Positions 11,906 through 22,578 of a stretch of DNA of 64,000 nt are shown here, piece by piece. This DNA is from Bagarius yarrelli (lineage: Eukaryota > Chordata > Actinopteri > Siluriformes > Sisoridae): positions 1,733,693 through 1,797,692 of the forward strand of contig VCAZ01000094.1 in NCBI GenBank assembly GCA_005784505.1, read 5' to 3'. The notes under the pieces were generated by a model, which ran no database searches, was not told the DNA's origin, and saw only the letters and a program-made list of their open reading frames with translations. Position 1 is the first letter of the stretch. Each line of letters opens with the position of its first letter. Made by a program: the position numbers and the translations under genes.

Positions 11906-12079
11906 CATTTAAATTTTGTTAGCATGGGATGTTAGCATATTTTCTTCCTGTTTTAGTTCAAGGTCAAATGTTTAATCAGCGCTGCGGCTGCAATTTTATT
12001 ATACGTTGAGAAAAAAAAACACTAACAGTGGTTAAAATGTCTCTTTTATAGATTAGCCTCTTTCCTTAAAAAACAATCA

Positions 12080-12340
12080 GTGTGCTAATGTCTTCAAATT
12101 GAAATGTTAATGTCTGGCGTGTTTGCTAATGGAGTCACTCGGCGAAATTTGTTATGCGCCGTTTGCGCATTAACTTGCTCTGTTGTCGCATTAGATGCAG
12201 AACGTTGTCAAAAGCATTATGGTGATTTGTCAACCTTTAAACTGGCAACAGCTTTAATTTGTTTAATTACTGAGGCTTGGTTAATGCAGGAAGCTAATTA
12301 GCACATGAATATGACTGCTTTTCTTATCTGTAGTGAGAAG
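12080..12340. other. Candidate conserved noncoding element
   Basis: Repeat-free sequence rich in homeodomain-like cores (TTAATTAC, CTAATTAG, GGTTAATG). A 65-codon open frame overlaps it, but the peptide is unfamiliar. Selected by appearance only; no alignment was possible. Confidence 0.2.
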
Positions 12341-12774
12341 AAGTGGATTATGTTGATGGTTTTGCTCAGCCTGTTGTAAATAATTACTGTTACTGTAATC
12401 TGTTGTAAAAGAAACTCTGAGTAATTAACTCTAATTTACAAATCATTACCGTCCTGTACCAAACACGTGGTGCCGCCGCACGATTTTTTACCCAACCGAC
12501 AAGGATTTTAAAATAAAAAGCAGCTTTTTTAAAGGGATTTTCCTTCCATCTAGAGAAAATTGGTGCCCACCAGGTTCTATCCATATGCCCGAGGTTTTAT
12601 TTAAACACACCATCCAAACTGGTGGTGGGTTTTAAAACACACAAAGGAGAATCAACAGCAGATGGATGCATTATTATCTTAAATCACATGCCATCGATGT
12701 TCAAGGAGGAAAATCAATTCAGTGGTTGCCAAAAAATCCAGAGAATCTTTACTTGTTGAGTCTTGCAAATGTCC

Positions 12775-13130
12775 CAAGTTATTTAAACATCCTATTCCAG
12801 ATGTTAGTCTCACTTTTCCTCTTATAATCTCCTCCGTTCTTCTGTGCAGGTTTTCTGCTAGATTGGGTCATGTGACTGTGTGGATTTGATCATTCAGTTC
12901 TAATAGTATTTGTAAGATCAGACACTAATGTCGAGGTGAGGAGGTCTGGGGTTCAGTCGGGGTTCCAGTTCATCCCAAAGGTGTTCAGTTTAAAGGGGTT
13001 GAGTCCGAATCAGGACGTGAGAGTTCTTCTACTCCAGTCAGAACACAGAATGTCTTTAAAAAGATCAGAGGATCTGTGCACGGGGACATTTTCACACTGG
13101 AACAGGGTTTAAGTCTTAGTTTGAACGTGT
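12775..13130 (-). mobile_element. Tc1-like transposon fragment (family D)
   Basis: Minus strand corresponds to the C-terminal part of a Tc1/mariner-type transposase region: the complement of CCAGTTCATCCCAAAGGTGT is the decayed form of the DLNPIE(H/N)LWDEL segment of Tc1 transposases. Stop codons and indels prevent any frame. The same region recurs at 13858, 36800, 46421 and 62862 (-) and at 18815, 24695 and 44945 (+). Confidence 0.75.
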
Positions 13131-13336
13131 AACTCTGAGTGTGTGGTGGGAGGTTATTAATCACCCTTAGTAAAATTTTAATCAAACCAGGTAAGAAATG
13201 ATGCACAGATGTGTAAAAAGCAGTGACTTGTTTGTCCCTGTACATTCATTAGTCTTTATTCCTATTGAGCTATCACTAAACTTGAGACCTTCAAAAGTAT
13301 TTGAATGGGCATTTTATTAGTTAAAGATCATTTTTT

Positions 13337-13579
13337 CAAGGGCTGGCAACCCATGTTTAATAAAAAACTTTAGCCTGCTTGTTTATGCCTGTCCTACCCC
13401 TTGCTGATTACCTGGATCAGGTGTGTTCAGTCAATCAGAAGCTGGAAGATATCATCTCAGATGAGGGTGATGTGGAGAAGGACCAAGTGAACACACCCAA
13501 TTTAGGTATTTATCATTAGGAGGCGCTGAAAAACAAGCAGGGCAAAGAACCCCAATAAACATGGGTTGCCAGCCCTTTG
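13337..13579. mobile_element. Palindromic MITE (family E) with ~22-bp terminal inverted repeats
   Basis: Begins CAAGGGCTGGCAACCCATGT and ends with the matching inverted copy, ACATGGGTTGCCAGCCCTTTG. The 243-bp interior is noncoding and includes GATTACCTGGATCAGGTGTG. Shorter decayed copies of the interior occur at 20493, 32775 and 50278. It is a nonautonomous DNA transposon of unassigned superfamily. Confidence 0.8.
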
Positions 13580-13857
13580 AAACAAAAGTATTGGAACGCT
13601 TCATGTAACTAAAACGTAACATTTTTTGAGCATGTCCTCCACCAGTTTGTCTTTAAGACATGAATTGTTGTCTTGCTGATGCTCAAAAAAAACCCTTTCT
13701 TACAGAAGGTTAAAAATGCCCATGAATAGATGTCTTAATAGCTCTTTTCACTCCAACACGTCAGACGTTTCCACTGAATTGATCTGCTGCAACAACATCG
13801 ATAACAAGCTCCCAGCCTCATAATCATGTGACTATACCTACCCATCACATCATTCTG

Positions 13858-14095
13858 GGTTTTTTAAACATCCTATTCCAGATGTAAGTTTCACTCTTCC
13901 TCCTATAATCTTCTCCGTTCTTCTGTGCAGGTTTTCCACTAGATTGGGTCATGTGACTGTGTGGATTTGATAATTCAGTTCCAATAGTATTAGTGGGAGC
14001 AGACACTTGTGTTGAGGTTGAGGAGGTCTGGGGTTCAGTCGGGGTTCCAGTTCATCCCAAAAGGTGTTCAGTTTAGTTAAGTCGAAATCAGGAAC
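13858..14095 (-). mobile_element. Tc1-like transposon fragment (family D)
   Basis: Second copy of the same segment found 1.1 kb upstream, roughly 85-90 percent similar by eye (shared GGGTCATGTGACTGTGTGGA, GAGGAGGTCTGGGGTTCAGT). It is truncated after CCAAAAGGTGTTCAGTTTAG. Confidence 0.75.
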
Positions 14096-14165
14096 TCCCA
14101 CACAGTTTCCTTAATTACAATGTCCTTGATTTCATGATCTTGATGTTTTAAAGCACTATTAAGCA

Positions 14166-14166
<1 letters not shown>

Positions 14167-14199
<33 letters not shown>
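14167..14199. repeat. (CA)n microsatellite
   Basis: CA run of about 16 units. Confidence 0.9.
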
Positions 14200-14693
14200 T
14201 AAAGCTCTCTCTCTTTGTCTTCTTGTGTCATAACCGTGTGCTAAATAAAAAGTATATTTGATTCATCACAACTTTGCTAATTCATGATTGCTAATTTATG
14301 TAATCATCGTGATTAGCACTCTTTCTGCTGGTTCCCTTTAAACACAGAGTCGTCAAAAGCATGGAAGGTCCGTAATTAAACAAACTGTGCGACTAACTGG
14401 GCTTTTTAGCCCATTTCACACTGTTAGCTTAGCTGAAGATGACACACGGCATGTTACTATACACAGACACACACTGTTAGCTTAGCTGAAAGACTACACA
14501 CAAATACACTGCGGTAAGTGTCTCAGACAATGATTGGAAAAAAAATTCTCTCATCTTTAATAATGAGTTTGTTCTGGGATGTTGATTTAATCAGGGATTA
14601 AATTAATCGGTGCATATTAAACTGAATTAAGAGGATTAGCATCTTAGGTTCCATCTACACACACAAGGGACCAGAACTAAGTCTTTAAAAAAG

Positions 14694-14842
14694 GGAGGTG
14701 GAGCATCTGAGTCCTCGGCATAAACAGGTAGTGTGTTTGGAGTTCTTCACATAATCAGGAGGCGGAGCATTCAAGTCTCCAGCGTAAAAAGGTAGTGTGT
14801 TTGCGATCCCTTATATGAGCAGGAGGTGGAGCATCAGCATCC
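14694..14842. repeat. 64-bp tandem repeat, about 2.3 copies
   Basis: Units start at 14694, 14758 and 14822 with GGAGG(T/C)GGAGCAT and share GGTAGTGTGTTTG. The first two units are 64 bp each, and the third breaks off after about 20 bp. Confidence 0.85.
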
Positions 14843-15570
14843 TAAATATGTTCTCAGGACCTTATGTAGATTTTTATTGTGTGTTTCATTAGACTTTCTT
14901 CCTTTATTTACGCAGCGGAAAGTTAATTAAACACCGAGGACACGGAACATTTGAAGGGAAAGAGAATGTAGCACTTCGGTAAACACTCGTCACACACTTA
15001 CGAAGTTCTAAAGCTGGTCACGATTATCCACCAACCAACCAACGGCACGTAGAAAGATTTTCATCATTTAACAGAGCTCTGTTACTCCGCACACACTTAC
15101 GCCAAGACAAAAACCCGATAAAAGAAAAAAGTTTTATAGAAAAACTAAAAAAAGAGACTTCAAACGGATTTTGGCTTTGAGGCCGACTCTGTTCTGTTAC
15201 AGCGCTGAGGCGAGGATTAGACGTATAAAAGGAGACGACTTTATTCAGACCGACTCCACTCCAATTTCACAGCAGCTGTAGCTTTCAAAAGGTTTTTAGA
15301 AAATGTCATATGAATATTATACACACAAACACACACACACACACACAGTAGCTTTGGCTTAGCCCACCAGCTTTTGACTTACAGTTTCCTGTTTCGCAGA
15401 GGATGCGGGTGTGAGTGTTTTTTTATTGTGTAACAGAAAAATGCTGCAATATTTTTAGAAAGTTGACTTTTAGCTGGTTTTCAGCAGGTTTAGATGAACG
15501 AAATAAGAGAGAGTAGCTCCCAGCAGCGCTGTGGAGAACTCCAGATCATCTGAAACAAAACATTTTAAAC
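14843..15570. other. No gene recognised
   Basis: Unique-looking sequence with one CA tract (15322-15347). No splice-flanked coding frame or mobile element is recognisable. Confidence 0.4.
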
Positions 15571-15672
15571 GATCTTAATGTTAATGTTCCAGCATGACAA
15601 TGTATTTGTGCACAAAGTCCCTAAACTCCATAAAGACATGTTTTCTTCTGAATGTCTTGGAGTGGAAGACTG
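15571..15672 (+). mobile_element. Tc1-like fragment, left part of a split copy
   Basis: Sense-strand transposase-derived sequence (TGTTCCAGCATGACAATG, GTGCACAAAGTCCCTAAACT, CATAAAGACATG) corresponding to the FQHDNAPxHKA region of Tc1 transposases. Homology stops near 15672 and resumes at 16636. Confidence 0.65.
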
Positions 15673-16635
15673 TCTTGGGTTATGTGAAGTACGTAACCAT
15701 GGGCTCCACGACGAAACAAGAATGCCCTCTTATAATCTTTGGTCTTGAATTTGTCTAATTAAAATGCAGGTGGTGTTATCAACCAGCAGGTAATGCTATT
15801 ATAAGCTCACGTTTAGTTTGGGAAGGTATGCTGGTGATTTGGCAAGTGACGCAGTCTCCTGGTCCCTCAAAAAACATAAACTAATACAAGCCTAAGGAAC
15901 TTAAGCTGCATTGAGACAATTCGGGCACTCATGACTGCTCCCCAGCATGTAAGGTAAACATCTGTCTCACCAACAAAGAGCCCTACCAACAATTTCCGGG
16001 AACCAAGGGCCCCTTCATATATCTCAGGTTTAAAGGCATCACTGTAAGACCTTGATTTTGTAGAGTGGATTACACCTCGGGATAAATCTCTTGATTTCGA
16101 GCCACCTATTATGCAGGTGGGTCTATTATGCAGCGGGCCAAAAGGTATCATATGGGACATTGGGTTCAGTGGCCTCAGAAACTGCTGAAAAGCAGACTGT
16201 CCCTCTTTTATTTTCTCACGGCCAATGAGTGTCGAATCGCCCCTAGCCTACATCAGACAGGCCTGCATCCCCACCAAGTCCCAGATGACCCCTAAATAGG
16301 TAATGGACTGGGCTGGGGACAGCACGCTTTCCTTGGCATTGACTCTTATCCCATGAAACACCTGCTGTTGTGACTGACTACTGTTCTACCCAGGATTTTC
16401 TTGGACCTGGAACCTCACATTTGTGGGCACCATAGCTGGCATGGAGTGGCCAACTGCTTTGGTTGTCTCCTTGGTGGCCCTGACAGACAGGTCCCTCAAA
16501 AGCTCTGCCTGTACATGGCCATTGTATGCAAGCATGCACCAGCCTACATAATGCTCTTTCCACCAGTTTTAATGTTAAATAATACCTTGGTGGGATATAG
16601 CATTATTTCCTGGTCAATGGCACATCTATTATAGA
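15673..16635. other. Unclassified ~0.96 kb insertion inside a Tc1-like copy
   Basis: Sequence separating the two Tc1-like pieces. It is less AT-rich than its surroundings and has no tandem repeats. It carries short open frames on both strands (97 codons minus at 15867-16160; 77 codons plus at 16401-16634) that I do not recognise. Direct repeats at the borders are not evident. It may be an LTR or DNA element of unknown type. Confidence 0.4.
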
Positions 16636-16732
16636 AGAAAGAGTGAGACTAACATCTCGAATGGTATATGAAAAAAACACACAAATGGGGTGATGGGTAG
16701 GTGTTCCAATACTTTTGGTTATAGAGTGTATG
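16636..16732 (+). mobile_element. Tc1-like right end with terminal inverted repeat
   Basis: Contains CTAACATCTCGAATGGTATA, ATGGGGTGATGGGTAGGTGT and the outer end CAATACTTTTGGTTATAGAG(TGTA). This matches the ..CCAATACTTTTGGCCATATAGTGTA right terminus typical of fish Tc1-like MITEs. It pairs with the left part at 15571. Confidence 0.7.
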
Positions 16733-16857
16733 TTGTAGACCATCATCAGTCTCTCCATTTGAGTGAGGAACACGAGTTTCTGCTTGAACGATCTGATAAA
16801 TGTTAGCTTTGTAAATCATCTTTAGATTCCCCTGGAGAGAAAATGGTTTGTCACACA

Positions 16858-17035
16858 GTGTGTGTGTGTGTGTTTGTGTATGTGTGTGTGTGTTTAAGTA
16901 TTACATTAAAAGGCTAAATCTGAGTGCTTATTAGTCATGTCTGTTAAACAGTAATGACAAGTAGACAGAGACCAATTAACACTTTGTCAGGTGATGAGGT
17001 TGATGAAAACACAAACACAGACAGAAACACACACA

Positions 17036-17072
<37 letters not shown>
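16858..17072. repeat. (GT)n and (CA)n microsatellites
   Basis: A GT-rich tract at 16858-16895 and a CA tract at 17022-17072, separated by unique sequence. Open frames crossing them are Thr-His or Val-Cys repeats, not genes. Confidence 0.85.
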
Positions 17073-17384
17073 AAAAGCAAATTTGTATGTGTGTGTGTCA
17101 ACATGCTCAGTCTCTTCTGCTCCCCCGGGGACACGAAGAAAACATTTCGCCTGGTCATGTGACGTTTAAGAAGACCGGTGTAAAACTCCTTAGAGCTTGT
17201 TAAACCATCTAATGAAGTTAGAGGTGGAGTTTATGGAACTTTCCTGAAACTCCAATTTCCAGCAGCAATAAAAACAGATCTTGAATCTTCATGACAGACC
17301 TCTACCGTACAAGTGAGACATGCTGAAATTTTTTTGGGTTCTTAAACACGACTCCTTCACAGGGCTGCCAGTAGATTGAAAAAA

Positions 17385-17645
17385 AACCCTGAGGTTACCA
17401 TTTCCCCACTATCTCCTCATATTTACCTTTTGTTCTCTTTCTAGTTATTTTTTTTATGGTGGTCCTGATGGTGAGAAGAGTGTTAAGCTCTTCTGTTCAT
17501 CACTAATGAACTGACAGAATTAATTCTTGTTTATTTATCTGCTGTTGTTACTTTTCGATTGGTTTCTACTGAAGACCAGCAAGGTTTTGGGGCCAGTTCA
17601 GAGTCAGGATCTGGGAACTGGTCTAGAACCTTTCTAAGGCCGTGT
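17385..17645 (+). mobile_element. Interspersed repeat, family H
   Basis: Shares TTTCTAGTTATT, GGTGGTCCTGATGGTGAGAA and GAGTGTT(A/G)..CTCTTCTGT..CACTAATGA with copies at 39388-39800 and 62512-62780. The right part holds CCAGTTCAGAGTCAGGATCT. It is noncoding, probably a nonautonomous DNA transposon; the superfamily is not assigned. Confidence 0.55.
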
Positions 17646-17879
17646 TATATTGTGTGTTTGTTTAGTATTAATGGTTTCTATAACTGTGATGTGATAGTGG
17701 TGGTATTAAGAGGTGTATCAGTCGGGTAAATCCCCACTGAAGGCCCAGGTATGAAATGCAATGGGTACATTTTAAAATTGTTGTTTGTATTGTGTAAAAA
17801 TCCTCATCAATCCTCGTATCTTTCTGCAGAAGCTTCCAGAAGCCCGGGTCAGTGCAGATTGGGTGTATATTTTTTTTAT

Positions 17880-18130
17880 TTGTAATGAATAAAATGGAGA
17901 TGATGTCATGCACGGACACATCGCCGCCGTCCCGGCTCTACAGGTCTCCATGGAGACACTGGTTCCGCCAATCCAGCGGTAATTGCTTTCAAACGGATGC
18001 ATACTTTTACCAAATTAACCTTTCCGAGGCGCTGGAGACGGATTAATCTTCCACTGGGTGACTGTTAGTGTGACTCGGCACAGTCAGTCTGATTAATGGC
18101 AGAGATGAAGAAGGCACAGCGTTTATTTCT
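17880..18130. other. Candidate conserved noncoding element
   Basis: GC-richer, repeat-free stretch (ACATCGCCGCCGTCCCGGCT, CCAATCCAGCGGTAATTGCT, CTGATTAATGGCAG) standing out from AT-rich surroundings. Some short open frames overlap it but none resembles a known protein. Conservation cannot be tested here. Confidence 0.22.
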
Positions 18131-18227
18131 TTTTATTCCTGTCACAAGAGATGTGTGTTTATCACTTAAACAGTTCTGCAGCAGGAAATTTCTCATTTTT
18201 TAGATATTTATTTTAAAATTGAAGCTG

Positions 18228-18720
18228 TGTACAGCATCGTAGGTCAAAAGTTTCTGGACACCCCCTACCAGCACACCCACACCGTTCACCGGTAACACTG
18301 TTTAATTCCTGTACAGAAAAAGTTTAATTTAACGGTCCCGGAACCAATGGACATTGGAGTTAAGGGACAAAATCTGCAGAGGGGTAGTGTCCAAATGGAA
18401 TACCAATTCGTCCACGCGTAGCGAACAAAGTCTGCCACTTGTCCACCTCCCACTATTAGCCCGCTAAATGAATTTTTTGGGAATTTTAAATGGCAGCATG
18501 CGCATACAGGTATAGAGGGACGTGATTGCGGTGGATGCGCTTGTTTTTTTCCAGACAAGGGTGGTCAAAAAAACATCTCAACTTTTTAGCATGCCGCAAG
18601 TGAACCGCAGGTCATGTGACAAAAACAAGCAATCAGCTTCTCCACCTCTTTCGGGCCAATGGAACTTCAGCAAAAAAATGGAAGGGCAGCTTTTTTTTTT
18701 ATTTTTTAGAAATTTCTAAA
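18228..18720. other. Unclassified, with a transposon-terminus-like start
   Basis: Starts with GGTCAAAAGTTTCTGGACAC, which resembles the outer end of fish Tc1-like MITEs. The following 450 bp does not match the family D interior and carries no recognisable gene. Confidence 0.35.
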
Positions 18721-18814
18721 AATTTCTTGTTGTAATTCTTTGTTCCTTGTAGGAATATTTTCCATTTGTTATTTAAGCGCAATATATGAACTGCTTCTAA
18801 AGCATCTTTGTAGG

Positions 18815-19025
18815 TCGTTTCATTCCTTCTTCCTCTTAGAGGAACTAAGAGACTCAAACCCTGTTCCAGCACGACCATGCCCCTTTGCACATGATCCCTG
18901 ATCTCCATGAAGACATGCTGGACATGGAAAACCTGCACAGAAACCTTTACCCAGACAGATGTGATGGCTCGATGGTTCAATACTTTCAAAAGATCGGTGA
19001 TGTGTATGAAACCATGTGAATATAA
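18815..19025 (+). mobile_element. Tc1-like transposon fragment (family D)
   Basis: Sense orientation: AACCCTGTTCCAGCACGACC, CCCTTTGCACATGATCCCTG, CTCCATGAAGACATGCTGGA. It corresponds to the middle of the transposase gene and is broken by frame changes. The right part (18930-19025) is increasingly diverged. Confidence 0.65.
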
Positions 19026-19282
19026 GCTCCTTAGCACAGATGGTTGATGTTAAATTCAGACTGTTTCATCCAAAAATAGTTTTTGTAATAACTTTTAAGA
19101 TAATTTTGATTAAATCTGTTTTTATAATAAATAAAACAGGAAATTGAGATTTAATGTAAATAAATGCAGGGTTAATAAATCTGTGTTCCTGCGGACGAAA
19201 GATTAAACTGTGACTTAAAAAGTGTGAAAAAAAGTAGAAGACTGCAGTTTCTCTGTTCTGAACATAAAAAAAGATTATCTGT

Positions 19283-19283
<1 letters not shown>

Positions 19284-19327
<44 letters not shown>
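19284..19327. repeat. (CA)n microsatellite
   Basis: CA run of about 22 units. Confidence 0.9.
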
Positions 19328-19330
<3 letters not shown>

Positions 19331-19414
19331 GAGAAAGCCAATTTTACTGCATCAAAACACCATTTAGTCAGCGTCTGATGTGTAATGACTTCTTTTCATC
19401 CACACAGACACATC

Positions 19415-19452
19415 TCTATCTCCCCCCCTCTCCCCTCTTTCTCTCTTCTTCC

Positions 19453-19483
<31 letters not shown>

Positions 19484-19580
19484 ACAATATCCCCCCTTTC
19501 TTTTTCTCTCTCTCTCTCTTGCCCACCCCCTCCCCTCTCTCTTTCTTTCTCTCTGTCTCTCTCTCCCTCACTCTCCCCCT
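19415..19580. repeat. CT-rich low-complexity tract
   Basis: About 165 bp of CT/CCT repeats. Open frames through it on both strands are Ser-Leu or Arg-Glu repeats. Confidence 0.9.
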
Positions 19581-19735
19581 TACTTTCTGGAGACCAGAAA
19601 GACCTGGGTTCAAGCCCCACCACCGCCAGCTGTTGATCTGAAGACAAGAAACACCTGATTTCAAGCCGCACTACCGGCAAACCAACCACTGTTGGGTCCT
19701 GGAGCAAGACCCTTAACCCTCTCTCTATATCTCAA
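19581..19735 (+). mobile_element. Family C SINE fragment with duplicated head
   Basis: The head motif GAxxAGAAA(G/C)ACCTG(G/A)(G/T)TTCAAGCC(C/G)CAC appears twice (19589 and 19636), followed by CACTGTTGGGTCCTGGAGCA and AGACCCTTAACCC. The 3' half is absent. The head doubling suggests a dimeric or partly duplicated SINE. Confidence 0.65.
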
Positions 19736-19774
19736 CCTCCCCTTTGTCTCTTTAACCCTAATACTATCGAGGGA

Positions 19775-19965
19775 GACACGGTATACTGGGTGGATGTCTG
19801 TCCTGGCGTTTGCTACACCATCTAGCGGTTGGGTGTCTGAAGCTCGTAACCCGAATTATAGTTTGCAACTCAAAGCAAAAAATCGGCCGAGAGACGACTT
19901 GGTATCTCGAAAAACTTGTTGGTTGCGACACTCGAAAGTGAAGTTAACACTGTAAATATATATCG
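19775..19965 (-). mobile_element. Interspersed DNA repeat (family J), left end
   Basis: Reverse complement of the left part of the repeat at 35600-36000, sharing GCAACTCAAAGCAAAA, CGAGATACC and CACCCAACCGCTAGATGGTG. It is probably a pogo/Tigger-like or other TIR element, but the transposase is not present. Confidence 0.55.
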
Positions 19966-20229
19966 TAAAAAAGTCAAAAAGTTGTAACAAACCTGTAAAA
20001 CAAGCAAAGAAACTAATTAACAGGATGAAAGCCAGAGCTGCGCGATACTGATGAAAGATGCGATATGTAATAGCATGCCAAATAATGCGATATTTAAAAA
20101 GATTGTATAACCAACTTATGTTTTTCAACACTTTTACCTGTAATTAAAGATTTTGAAGCATTTTCTGAGCATAGCTGATACAAATTGTGTTTGGTTTTTG
20201 AGGTGATTATAAAGATTTGTAATGTTTTC

Positions 20230-20492
20230 CCTTCGTGCCACTCGGGTTCCCTTTGTGTTGCCACTCAGGTTCTCCGGGTTCCTCCCACAGTGCAAAAATG
20301 TGTATGTTTGAATGATTTCCCATAGGAGTAATTATGTAGGGTTGTTCGTCTGTATGTGGGCCTTTGATGACCTGGTAATCTGTCCAGGGTGACCCCTACC
20401 TTTCAACCAATGACAGCTGGGATGGACTCCAGCAGATCCCTGTAACCCTGATTAGGCATAAGCAGGTATAGACAATGGATGGATGGATAGTC
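20230..20492 (+). mobile_element. V-SINE, 5'-truncated
   Basis: Core and 3' part on the + strand: GGTTCTCCGGGTTCCTCCCA, CAGTGCAAAAATGTGTATGT, GGTAATCTGTCCAGGGTGAC, CAGCTGGGATGGACTCCAGC, TAAGCAGGTATAGACAATGG, then a GGAT tail. The promoter head is lost. Confidence 0.8.
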
Positions 20493-20705
20493 AAGATTGG
20501 GCAACCCATTTTCCTTGAGTTTCTTTGTCCTGCTTTATTCCTGCCCTTGTCATTGTTGATTACCTGGATCAGGTGTGTTCTGTCAGTCAGAATCTGGAGG
20601 ATACCAATTAACTTGATCTTTTTTCATTCCATCCCCATTTAGATGGTATCTCTGGCTTCTGATTGACTGAACAAATCTGATCCTGGTACTCAGATTCAGG
20701 TGAAG
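20493..20705. mobile_element. Family E MITE copy, degraded
   Basis: Carries GGGCAACCCA, then GATTACCTGGATCAGGTGTG and TCAGTCAGAATCTGGAGGAT as in the complete copy at 13337-13579. The right half (CTGATTGACTGAACAAATCT) is an inverted version of the same interior. Terminal repeats are decayed. Confidence 0.6.
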
Positions 20706-20967
20706 CCTCATTATTGAACTTTGCTCTAGATGGTAAAAGTAAAGTTTTGGGTTTTTTTTGTTTTGTTTTTTTTTTATCAGAAATGAGTCTCTTTGTAATG
20801 CAGCTTTTACAAACAGAAAGCAATTCGCTTAAAAGCCAGAGGAATTTTTGGATTAGTCTGAAATTCAATCCCATTAATTTTCCAACCACTTTAGCTCCGA
20901 TCAAAACAGCTTAACAAAGCTTTTTCCATGTATAATGCTTATTAGCTATAATTCGTTTAATATGCTA

Positions 20968-21212
20968 TATTTAGAGCAGCATCGTGGTTTGGTGGGTAGC
21001 ACTGTTGTCTCACAGCAAGAAGGTCCTAGGTTTGATTCTCAGGCAGGAGTCTTTCTGTGTGGAGTTTACATTTTCTCCCCGTGCTTGGGTGGGTTTACTC
21101 TGGGTTCTCCGGTTTCCTTTCACAGTCCAAAAACATGTATGTTGGTTTGGTTGTTGATTCTAAATTGCCCATATAGAGAGTGTGTGTGGCACTGTGATGG
21201 AACACTTTTTTA
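20968..21212 (+). mobile_element. V-SINE, 5' two thirds
   Basis: Intact head and core: AGCAGCATCGTGGTTTGGTG, GGTAGCACTGTTGTCTCACA, GCAAGAAGGTCCTAGGTTTG, GTGTGGAGTTTACATTTTCT and CAGTCCAAAAACATGTATGT. It ends after GGCACTGTGATGGAACA, before the usual 3' tail. Confidence 0.85.
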
Positions 21213-22179
21213 ATTTTTTATTACCCTGATTCTAGACCTGTGGTTTGATTAAAGGTGTACTGGTGTAAGGAATGTAATATTTCCTGCTGCTGTCCTGTGC
21301 TACAAGCACTCATCAGAGAAACTAAACTACGGAGCTGATGTCAGTATCTCAACTGTTAGTGCTGAGGTTCAACCCTAAGATCTGAACTATAGCCTTAGCA
21401 GAAGATTTCCCCAGAGGTGATAAGGTTTAGGTCTCTTCTCCCCCATGCGTCCACCTGTCAACACAACACGATCCTCTCAGTTTATTTCTTCTCCATGGCT
21501 AGGATGCGAAACACGGTCAGTGTAAAACAGCAGCGGTTATTGATTTGTTATCCTGCTTTCACAGAGAACCAGTTAAAAAACAACATCTTCATTTTTCATC
21601 TCTGTAACATTGCTGTGTTGATATTTCTAAATCGCAGTGCACTTCTTTCTGCCAAACACTCAGTCATGATTAGTTTTTAATCAAACCCACCATATATTAA
21701 ATAAATCTGAGATGATAGATACGATTTTGTTCTTTTATATTCAAATTATTACACTTGGATGTGGGACCTTTGGTTGAGGTTGAAACAACTTATTTTTCTA
21801 TTGTTCAAGAAACAATGGAAACATGTGACTAGCGAGCATGTCCTCTTAGGGTTATCAAACAATAATAATAGTTCTGATGGTCAGCTCCTGGTCCTGGGTT
21901 TCATCCGTACAGAATGTTGTTGCAAAAACGATGTATTTAAAAGAAACAGAAGCTGAGAAAAGACAATATTGGACAAACATTGGACAAACATTGGGAATAA
22001 TCAATACAATCCAGAAAAGATACTTAAAAACAGACATCCAAAAGGTCAGCTGATGACAAGAACAATTGCAAGAGCTTGCTGTGAGGAAAAACCCAAAAGA
22101 ACAGTCAGATACATTGCTTGGAACCTTCACAAGGCAATAAGATAATGTAAATACAAGCTAAAGGTCCTACAATCCACTG
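21213..22179. other. No gene recognised
   Basis: AT-rich sequence with an (AAT)n patch at 21862-21870. Open frames of up to 91 codons have no recognisable domain or coding signature. Confidence 0.4.
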
Positions 22180-22390
22180 TTTAAACAGAACTCTGAAAGC
22201 ATAAATATCCAGGAGCATAAATATGGAGGCTACACTACCACCTCAAACCTCCCATCAGAACGAGGAATTGGAAGATCAGAATGGAAATAACCAAGAAGTA
22301 CAGAGATGAAACTGAGATGAAACTCTTCCACGGGGATGGAGGAGCCAATAATCCAGAACATATCTGTGAAGCATGGTGGCGATAGTGCCA
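22180..22390 (+). pseudogene. Tc1-like transposase relic, left part
   Basis: Decayed transposase coding DNA. Recognisable pieces include ACCTCAAACCTCCCATCAGA, AAGTACAGAGATGAAAC and ATCTGTGAAGCATGGTGGC, the last encoding the Ser-Val-Lys-His-Gly-Gly block that precedes the second catalytic Asp in Tc1 transposases. Frameshifts and stops break the frame. A family A SINE interrupts it at 22391, and homology appears to resume at 22579. Confidence 0.6.
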
Positions 22391-22578
22391 TTCTACATTT
22401 ATGGCATTTAGAAAATACCCAGAGCGACTTACATTTATATATAATTTTCTTTTCAACAAACTGAGTAGTTGAAGGGCTTTTCTCAGGGGCCCAGCAGTGG
22501 CAGATCGGTGGTGCTGGGATTAGTACTCACCATTTTTTTACCAGCAGTTTATGACCTTAAAGACTGAGCTACTTCACC
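22391..22578 (-). mobile_element. Family A SINE inserted in a Tc1-like relic
   Basis: Minus-strand SINE: tail ACATTTATGGCATTTAGAAA, CAGAGCGACTTACATTTATA, body TCTCAGGGGCCCAGCAGTGG, decayed head GTAGCTCAGTCTTTAAGGTC. It splits the transposase relic, so it is younger than the Tc1 copy. Confidence 0.8.

Noticed and set aside
12104..12301. 65-codon frame, Cys/Leu-rich
   Set aside because: No recognisable family; the interval looks more like noncoding sequence with homeodomain-like motifs.
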